DNA from: JAAYZK01 sp964535025
GTDB taxonomy: Bacteria > Planctomycetota > Phycisphaerae > SM23-33 > FEN-1343
DNA length: 9,654 nt
Assembly: GCA_964535025.1 (NCBI GenBank)
Contig: CAZHRW010000147.1
Location: 1-9,654 of the forward strand
Direction of reading: 5' to 3'
Positions 5,861 through 9,654 of this stretch are shown in pieces; the first letter of the stretch is position 1, and each line of letters begins with the position of its first letter. The notes below the pieces were generated by a model. The model saw only the letters and a program-made list of their open reading frames with translations. It was not told the DNA's origin and ran no database searches. The translations under genes were made by a program, and so were the position numbers.

Positions 5861-6160
5861 TCGAAGGCGCCGTGCCCCGCGAACATCCTGCGGCCCTCGC
5901 CCCCGCTTCACAGCGGGGGCTTCCTCGGGTGCGGCACGAGCGCGACGGGAGTGCCGCACGGGGCCGCGAGGGAGCCCCATGCGTGAGCATGGGGAGGCGT
6001 TCGAAGGCGCCGGACTCCGCGAACGTCGTCGGACCATCGTCCCCGCTTCACAGCGGGGGCTTCCGCGGGTGCGGCACGAGCGTGGCGGGAGTGCCGCGCG
6101 GGCCGCGAGGGAGCCCCATGCGTGAGCATGGGGCGCCGTTCGAAAGCGCCGGGCCGAACG
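5861..6160. repeat. Tandem array of the palindromic repeat, 140-bp period
   Basis: A partial unit (5861-5900, corresponding to 6001-6040 of the next) is followed by a full unit (5901-6040) and a nearly full one (6041-6160). Each unit begins with CCCCGC-TTCACA-GCGGGG (5901-5918, 6041-6058). Next come GTGCGGCAC paired with GTGCCGCAC (5929-5937 with 5951-5959) or GTGCCGCGC (6069-6077 with 6091-6099). CCCCATGC-GTGA-GCATGGGG follows (5975-5994, 6114-6133), and then CGTTCG with CGAACG (5998-6003 with 6020-6025; 6137-6142 with 6155-6160). The third unit is one base shorter and keeps pairing through a U-G wobble. All six frames stay largely open here, which produces spurious long reading frames. Together with the copy at 5109-5220 it brackets the toxin-antitoxin operon in direct orientation. 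Confidence 0.9.
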
Positions 6161-6177
6161 ACGACGTCGCGGCTCAT
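6154..6177 (-). pseudogene. Remnant of the 5' end of a second ParE-type toxin gene
   Basis: On the minus strand these 24 bases encode M-S-R-D-V-V-V-R from ATG at 6177. They match the first 24 bases of the intact toxin gene (5528-5505) at 22 positions; one difference is the start codon (ATG versus GTG) and the other is silent. After this point the sequence runs into the repeat array instead of toxin coding sequence, and no antitoxin sequence is found on the upstream side. It is best read as what remains after a deletion or recombination that joined a duplicated toxin gene to the repeat. Confidence 0.7.
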
Positions 6178-6237
6178 CGCGTGGGCAGCCTCGCCCCCGG
6201 CTCACCGCGTGGGCAGCCTCGCCTTCGGCTCGGCTGC
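6173..6237. repeat. 28-bp tandem duplication with a hairpin beyond the FG-GAP gene stop
   Basis: 6173-6200 and 6201-6228 are tandem copies identical at 25 of 28 positions. The second copy forms, with the following bases, a 25-base hairpin: GCAGCC (6213-6218) with GGCTGC (6232-6237), an inner GCC/GGC pair and a TTC loop, separated by two mismatches that read as tandem G-A pairs in minus-strand RNA. It lies 12 bases past the stop of the minus-strand FG-GAP gene and could mark that transcript's end, but there is no T tract. Confidence 0.55.
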
Positions 6238-6249
6238 GCCACCCTGCGT

Positions 6250-7356
6250 TTACGGCTTGTTGAGGTCGTTGTGCCAGAACTCGACCGCGGCGTGGTTGGG
6301 GGCGTTGGAGTGCCAGTTGCAGCCGTAGATGTCGGGCAGGCCGTCGCCGTCGAGGTCGGCGACGACGAGGTTGTGCGAGCCGCCCGTGGCGACGACCTGC
6401 TTGTCCCAGCCTCGGGCGCCGCCGCGATTGTGGTAGATCAACACCTCCTGGGGCGGCTGGGCCTGGTGCATCATGGCGGTGATGATGTCGAGGTGGCCGT
6501 TGCCGTCCATGTCGGCCACCGCGAGGCTGTGGAGGACGCATTCCACGTCGGCTTCGATGATGTGCTCGGCCCACTCGGCCGTCGGGTCGGCCGGCGCCTT
6601 GAACCAACTGATGCGGTAGCGCTGGGCGGCCAGCTCGCTGGGGACCAGGACGATCTCGGGGCGGCCGTCGCCGTCGAGGTCGCCGGCGGCGACCTTGGCG
6701 TCCGGGTGGGTCCAGCGGGTGGTGAAGGTGTGCTCGTCCCAGTCGGCGCCGAGGATGTCGCCGGGGTTTTCGTACCAGCGGCCGTTGACGATCAGGTCCG
6801 GCCGTCCGTTGCCGGTGAGGTCCGCGGCGTCGATGCCCTCGCCGTGCGGGCAGGGGATCGTCCGCATGGCCCACCGGCCGTCGTCGCCGCGGCGGTAGAT
6901 CGTGATCTCGTCGCCGGCCATCGCGTTGAAGGAGCTCTGGCCCCGCGTCACCACCTCGAGGCGGCCGTCGCCGTCCAGGTCGACCAGGCGGACGTCGTGG
7001 TGGCCCTTGGGCGTTCCGATGGTGTGGCGGTCCCACGGCTCGGCGGGCGAGCGGCCGTCGGCCATGGGGTTGCGGTACCAGTACAGGGGCACGTAGAGCC
7101 GGCCGCCGGCGGGCACGACGACGTCGGCGAACCCGTCGCCGTCCAGGTCGCCGACGGCCATGTCGGTGGTGAACGACCCGTCGTCGATGCGGTGCTTGGT
7201 CCAGGTGGGGTTTTCGTACCAGAACACGCCGCCTTCGTCGGCGCTGGCGACCAGCAGGTCCGGTCGTCCGTCGCCGTTCAGATCGCCGACGGCCTTGCAA
7301 TGGGGGTGGGTGGGGGCGTCGTCGTCGACGACAACGTGCGTGAAGGGGATTGCCAT
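6250..7356 (-). CDS. FG-GAP/VCBS repeat protein, predicted seven-bladed beta-propeller
   Basis: From the chosen ATG the protein has 368 residues. Seven calcium-loop motifs of the D-x-D/N-G-D/N-G-x-x-D/E type recur at residues 25, 70, 126, 179, 226, 282 and 334, each after a hydrophobic strand and many before a W-Y-E/R-N-P or W-F/H-N type strand. That number fits a closed seven-bladed FG-GAP propeller filling the whole chain. ATG at 7356 is preferred to the GTG at 7413: it has an AGGA ribosome-binding site (minus-strand GAGGACCACC before ATG), and the extra residues are hydrophilic and unlike a domain. No signal peptide is present from either start, which is unusual because many FG-GAP proteins are exported. 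Family members bind ligands or serve as structural modules; no enzyme motif was found. Divergent from the oxidoreductase gene. Confidence 0.87.
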   Translation of the reverse strand: MAIPFTHVVVDDDAPTHPHCKAVGDLNGDGRPDLLVASADEGGVFWYENPTWTKHRIDDGSFTTDMAVGDLDGDGFADVVVPAGGRLYVPLYWYRNPMADGRSPAEPWDRHTIGTPKGHHDVRLVDLDGDGRLEVVTRGQSSFNAMAGDEITIYRRGDDGRWAMRTIPCPHGEGIDAADLTGNGRPDLIVNGRWYENPGDILGADWDEHTFTTRWTHPDAKVAAGDLDGDGRPEIVLVPSELAAQRYRISWFKAPADPTAEWAEHIIEADVECVLHSLAVADMDGNGHLDIITAMMHQAQPPQEVLIYHNRGGARGWDKQVVATGGSHNLVVADLDGDGLPDIYGCNWHSNAPNHAAVEFWHNDLNKP

Positions 7357-7499
7357 GGTGGTCCTCGTCCTTTCAGTATCCGTGTCGCGATCGAGACCGC
7401 CGCCGGCCGGCACTGATGACGCCGACGTTCACAGGGGGGCACAGGGTCCCGGGCGTCCGCGACGGCCGGAAGCCTACCACACGGCCTCGCCGCCGCCAA

Positions 7500-7527
7500 G
7501 GGCCCCGCGGGAGGGGCCCCGCGGGAA
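7500..7527. repeat. 14-bp tandem repeat in the divergent intergenic region
   Basis: GGGCCCCGCGGGAG (7500-7513) is followed directly by GGGCCCCGCGGGAA (7514-7527), identical but for the last base. Each copy contains the palindrome CCCGCGGG, so the pair could bind a dimeric regulator or fold into a hairpin. It sits upstream of the predicted promoter of the oxidoreductase gene. Apart from this and the promoter, the gap 7357-7669 holds nothing I recognise. Confidence 0.45.
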
Positions 7528-7542
7528 AATGCCTTTTCGACG

Positions 7543-7571
7543 GTGACAACCGGCCGTCAGGACCTTAGCAT
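7543..7571 (+). promoter_or_regulatory. Possible promoter of the oxidoreductase gene
   Basis: GTGACA (7543-7548, 5 of 6 to TTGACA) and TAGCAT (7566-7571, 4 of 6 to TATAAT) are 17 bases apart. The transcript would start near 7578 with a leader of about 90 bases. The -10 match is modest and no convincing partner for the divergent gene was seen. Confidence 0.35.
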
Positions 7572-7669
7572 ACGCCTGCTGATCAACACTGGAACCCTTG
7601 TGGTTGGTTTTGCGGACCTCAGACGGCCGCGACGGTGCGGCCCGGACCGAAACAGACAGGAGCAGTCCC

Positions 7670-8860
7670 GTGACGAAGATCCGATTCGGCATTGTGGGGA
7701 TGGGTGTCATCGGCAACCTGCACGCGCGGCAGATCACCGAAGCCAACAGCCGCGAGTTTGCCCTGACGGCCGTGGCCGACATCGTGCCCGAGGTCGCCCA
7801 GGCCGCCGGCGAGACGTACGACGTGCCGTCCTTCAACGATGGCGTGGCGCTGTACGATTCCGGCCTGGTCGACGCGGTCCTGATCGCCACGCCGCACTAT
7901 TGGCACCCGCCGCTGGGCATCGAGGCGGCGCGGCGGAAGCTCCACGTGCTGTGCGAGAAGCCCCTCGCCTCGGCCGTCGGGCCGGCCCGGGCGATGATCG
8001 CCGAGTGCCGCAAGCACAAGGTCGCCCTCGGCGCGATGCTCATGCAGCGCACCCGCGCCGTGATGGTCAAGCTCAAGAAGCTCGTCGACGACGGGCTGAT
8101 CGGCGAGATCTTCCGCGTGGAGATGATCTGCTCGAACTGGTACCGCACGCAGGCCTACTACGACAGCGGCGCGTGGCGGGGCACGTGGGACGGCGAGGGC
8201 GGCGGCGTGCTGCTCAACCAGGCGCCCCACTCGCTGGACCTGTTCCAGTGGATCGGGGGGATGCCCCAGCGCCTCACCGCCCACCTGGCCACGCGGGCCC
8301 ACCGCATCGAGGTCGAGAATACCGCCAACATCATCTGCGAATACGACACGCCCGGCAAGGTCGGCTACATCTACGCCACCACCGCCCAACTGCCCGGCAC
8401 CGAACGGCTCACGCTGGTCGGCAACGAGGGCACGCTGGTCGCCGAGGGCGGCACGATTCGACACGGCAAGCTGAGCATGTCGATCACCGACCACCTGGCC
8501 AAGTCGTCGGCGGCGTCCGCCGACCACATCCCCCACCCCAAGGCCGCCTGGCGGGACGTCGCCGTGCCGGCCAACCCCGACGGCCGCCACATCAACGTCA
8601 CCCGCGCCTTCGCCCGACACATCCTCAAGGGCACGCCCCTGATCGTCACCGGCGAAGAGGCCGTCAACGAGCTGGAGCTCTCCAACGCCGCCTACCTGGC
8701 CGGCTTCGAGGGCGGCACCGTCGAGATGCCCGTCGACGCCGCCAGGGTCGACCGGCTGCTGGCCCGCCTCGAACGCCAGCGCTCCACCGGCAAGGGTCAG
8801 GGCATGCGCAAGAAGGCCGACGCGGCCATGAAGAAGCTCATGCGGAAGAAGAAGAAGTAG
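7670..8860 (+). CDS. Gfo/Idh/MocA-family NAD(P)-dependent oxidoreductase
   Basis: From GTG at 7670 the protein has 396 residues. The N-terminal Rossmann domain shows G-I-V-G-M-G-V-I-G (7-15; glycines 10, 12, 15) for dinucleotide binding, then 'ALTAVADI' (31-38), A-T-P-H-Y-W-H-P (73-80) and the family signature C-E-K-P-L-A (95-100) with the conserved lysine 97. The C-terminal substrate domain carries L-L-N-Q-A-P-H-S-L-D-L (181-191), where the histidine is the usual catalytic residue. Members oxidise or reduce sugars, inositols or related polyols; the substrate cannot be told. The start is fixed by AGGAG at 7658-7662, seven bases before GTG, and by the family's usual length; 24 further upstream codons are open but unlike the family. 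The last 20 residues are very lysine-rich (M-R-K-K-A-D-A-A-M-K-K-L-M-R-K-K-K-K), an unusual tail. Such oxidoreductases are highly expanded in planctomycetes. Confidence 0.92.
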   Translation: MTKIRFGIVGMGVIGNLHARQITEANSREFALTAVADIVPEVAQAAGETYDVPSFNDGVALYDSGLVDAVLIATPHYWHPPLGIEAARRKLHVLCEKPLASAVGPARAMIAECRKHKVALGAMLMQRTRAVMVKLKKLVDDGLIGEIFRVEMICSNWYRTQAYYDSGAWRGTWDGEGGGVLLNQAPHSLDLFQWIGGMPQRLTAHLATRAHRIEVENTANIICEYDTPGKVGYIYATTAQLPGTERLTLVGNEGTLVAEGGTIRHGKLSMSITDHLAKSSAASADHIPHPKAAWRDVAVPANPDGRHINVTRAFARHILKGTPLIVTGEEAVNELELSNAAYLAGFEGGTVEMPVDAARVDRLLARLERQRSTGKGQGMRKKADAAMKKLMRKKKK

Positions 8861-8879
8861 CCGTCCCCGCGACAGGCCG

Positions 8880-8913
8880 CGGGCCCGCGCGTCGACCCTC
8901 GAACGCGGGCCCG
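8880..8913. terminator. Hairpin terminator between convergent oxidoreductase and ResB-like genes
   Basis: CGGGCCCGCG (8880-8889) is perfectly complementary to CGCGGGCCCG (8904-8913), with a 14-base spacer that can extend the stem through TCGA/TCGA. It lies 20 bases after the oxidoreductase stop and 5 bases from the stop of the minus-strand gene. Only a weak T-rich run (TTGTCT) follows on the plus strand, so it may serve both strands or work with Rho. Confidence 0.7.
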
Positions 8914-8917
8914 TTGT

Positions 8918-9654
8918 CTAGCCGCGCCGCCGCCGCAGCGGCGCGACCCACGCCGCCCACGCCACGCCGCCGGCGAGCAGAGCGAAGCCCGCCCAGGCGA
9001 CGCGAAGGCCCAGGTCGCTGTGGACGGTGAGGACGACGGCGTCGGGGTCGGGGGTGTCGAAGGGCGGCTGGTAGAGGTGGAAGCCGTCGACGTGGAGGGG
9101 CCGGTTCATCTCGATGATCGACTCGGCGACGACGCGGCCGTCGCGGGAGACGGCCAGGCGGGTCTTGTAGTCGGCCGGCCGTGCGGTGTTCTGGGCGAGC
9201 TGGAGCCGCCGGTCGCCCAACTCGACCGCGGGCAGGTCCGCCGCCGTCAGCGCCCGGCGGTCCCAGCCGGGATCGGCCAGCAGCCAGACGCGCCGCCGGA
9301 GGTCGCCCTGGACGATCTCGACCTGCACCGCCGGGTAGGGCGACGCCGCATCCGCGATGGCCACGGGGTCGTAGGCCAGGAAGTACCGCAGCCGCAGGCC
9401 CGCCGGCAGGCGGCGGGACGGCCGGGTCGGGCGGGCGAACACGAGCGTCTCCCGCGTGGGGCCGTCGGGCCCGGTCACCGCGACGCGCACGGCCGGGTTC
9501 GTTCGCGGGCCGCGACGGTCGACCGGCTCGCCGTCGATCAGGCGGGGATTGCGGTAGACCGCCAGCACCCGCACGCGGACCGCCGGGTCGTCCAGTTCCG
9601 CCTCGGCGCCGACCTCGGGCTCGACCGCCGCGCTGCTGTCGTCGCGGCCGTACA
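8918..9654 (-). CDS. ResB-like cytochrome c biogenesis protein, C-terminal part (runs off window)
   Basis: The frame is open from the right window edge to TAG at 8918-8920, about 244 codons. No start is needed inside the window; the GTG at 9574 is internal. The diagnostic part is near the C terminus: D-Y-K-T-R-L-A-V, 'IEMNRPLHVDGFHLYQPPF', V-L-T-V-H-S-D-L-G and a final membrane helix (L-R-V-A-W-A-G-F-A-L-L-A-G-G-V-A-W) ending in an R-R-R-R-G tail. This matches the ResB pattern 'y.S...v...g......i.vN.Pl...G...yQ....' followed by 'v..DpG....y.G...l..G'. ResB works with the ResC/CcsA haem handler in the membrane to attach haem to apocytochromes c (system II). The preceding periplasmic part is poorly conserved. 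A resC/ccsA gene may lie nearby outside the window. A divergent ResB-like protein of other use cannot be excluded. Confidence 0.72.
   Translation of the reverse strand, partial: YGRDDSSAAVEPEVGAEAELDDPAVRVRVLAVYRNPRLIDGEPVDRRGPRTNPAVRVAVTGPDGPTRETLVFARPTRPSRRLPAGLRLRYFLAYDPVAIADAASPYPAVQVEIVQGDLRRRVWLLADPGWDRRALTAADLPAVELGDRRLQLAQNTARPADYKTRLAVSRDGRVVAESIIEMNRPLHVDGFHLYQPPFDTPDPDAVVLTVHSDLGLRVAWAGFALLAGGVAWAAWVAPLRRRRG

Noticed and set aside
5861..6160. Could the regular array be a CRISPR?
   Set aside because: The period is 140 bp with nearly the whole unit conserved, and there are no short direct repeats separated by unique spacers and no cas genes.
5525..7300. Long minus-strand open frame of 591 codons ending with the antitoxin sequence.
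   Set aside because: Most of it is an arginine/proline-rich out-of-frame reading of the FG-GAP gene and of the repeats. Only the last 73 codons, with their own ribosome-binding site and promoter, are a real gene.
5872..7416. Long plus-strand open frame (514 codons) across the repeat array and opposite the FG-GAP gene.
   Set aside because: It is the antisense shadow of the FG-GAP gene (valine/aspartate/glycine-rich translation mirroring the calcium-loop codons), extended by the open frames of the repeat array.
7619..8620. Minus-strand open frame of 333 codons opposite the oxidoreductase gene.
   Set aside because: Antisense to a well-supported Gfo/Idh/MocA gene, with no domain pattern and no ribosome-binding site.
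7543..9030. Plus-strand open frame of 495 codons overlapping the oxidoreductase gene.
   Set aside because: Arginine/histidine/proline-rich shadow of a GC-rich gene in another frame; it passes through the hairpin terminator.
9487..9574. GTG at 9574 as the start of the last minus-strand gene.
   Set aside because: The frame stays open upstream to the window edge, and the ResB-like similarity indicates a much longer protein, so the gene is treated as partial.

Overview
The window is GC-rich and most likely comes from a planctomycete of the Phycisphaerae type, probably a metagenome-derived genome. This is an inference from gene content: a secreted leucine-rich-repeat protein ending in two dockerin-like DxDxDGDVDxxDF calcium loops, an FG-GAP/VCBS beta-propeller protein, a Gfo/Idh/MocA oxidoreductase, a ResB-like cytochrome c biogenesis protein, and many small toxin-type genes interspersed with palindromic repeats. 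No rRNA, tRNA, CRISPR array or transposase was found.

Left third (1-3739, + strand): the 3' end of a DUF433-type antitoxin gene overlaps a complete DUF5615 PIN-like toxin gene. After about 100 bases comes a good sigma70-like promoter (551-578), then an approximately 830-855 residue N6-adenine DNA methyltransferase with an Eco57I/type IIG-like core. Three bases further on is a PIN-domain nuclease gene. The methyltransferase-PIN pair looks like a two-gene operon and is the best candidate here for an uncharacterised defence or addiction unit. The methyltransferase start is unclear: its reading frame appears protein-like for about 22 codons upstream of the first usual start codon. A 12-bp perfect inverted repeat overlaps the PIN stop codon.

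Middle (3740-6249): the LRR-dockerin protein gene runs on the minus strand from a near-consensus promoter. Upstream of it is a two-gene minus-strand toxin-antitoxin operon (PF09720-type antitoxin, then RelE/ParE toxin) with its own extended -10 promoter. Copies of a palindromic repeat bracket this operon in direct orientation: one copy lies just after the toxin gene (5109-5220), and a tandem array with a 140-bp period lies just upstream of the promoter (5861-6160). Each full copy keeps at least three potential stem-loops while the loops vary. At the far end of the array the first eight codons of a second ParE gene survive, fused to the repeat, which records a past duplication and deletion.

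Right third (6250-9654): a seven-bladed FG-GAP protein gene (minus) and a Gfo/Idh/MocA oxidoreductase gene (plus) diverge from a shared intergenic region of about 310 bases. A strong 10-bp hairpin follows the oxidoreductase. The window ends inside a minus-strand gene for the C-terminal part of a ResB-like membrane protein. This right part looks like ordinary chromosomal backbone and is visibly more GC-rich than the methyltransferase-PIN region, which suggests the latter was acquired. All family assignments were made by reading motifs; no database search was run.
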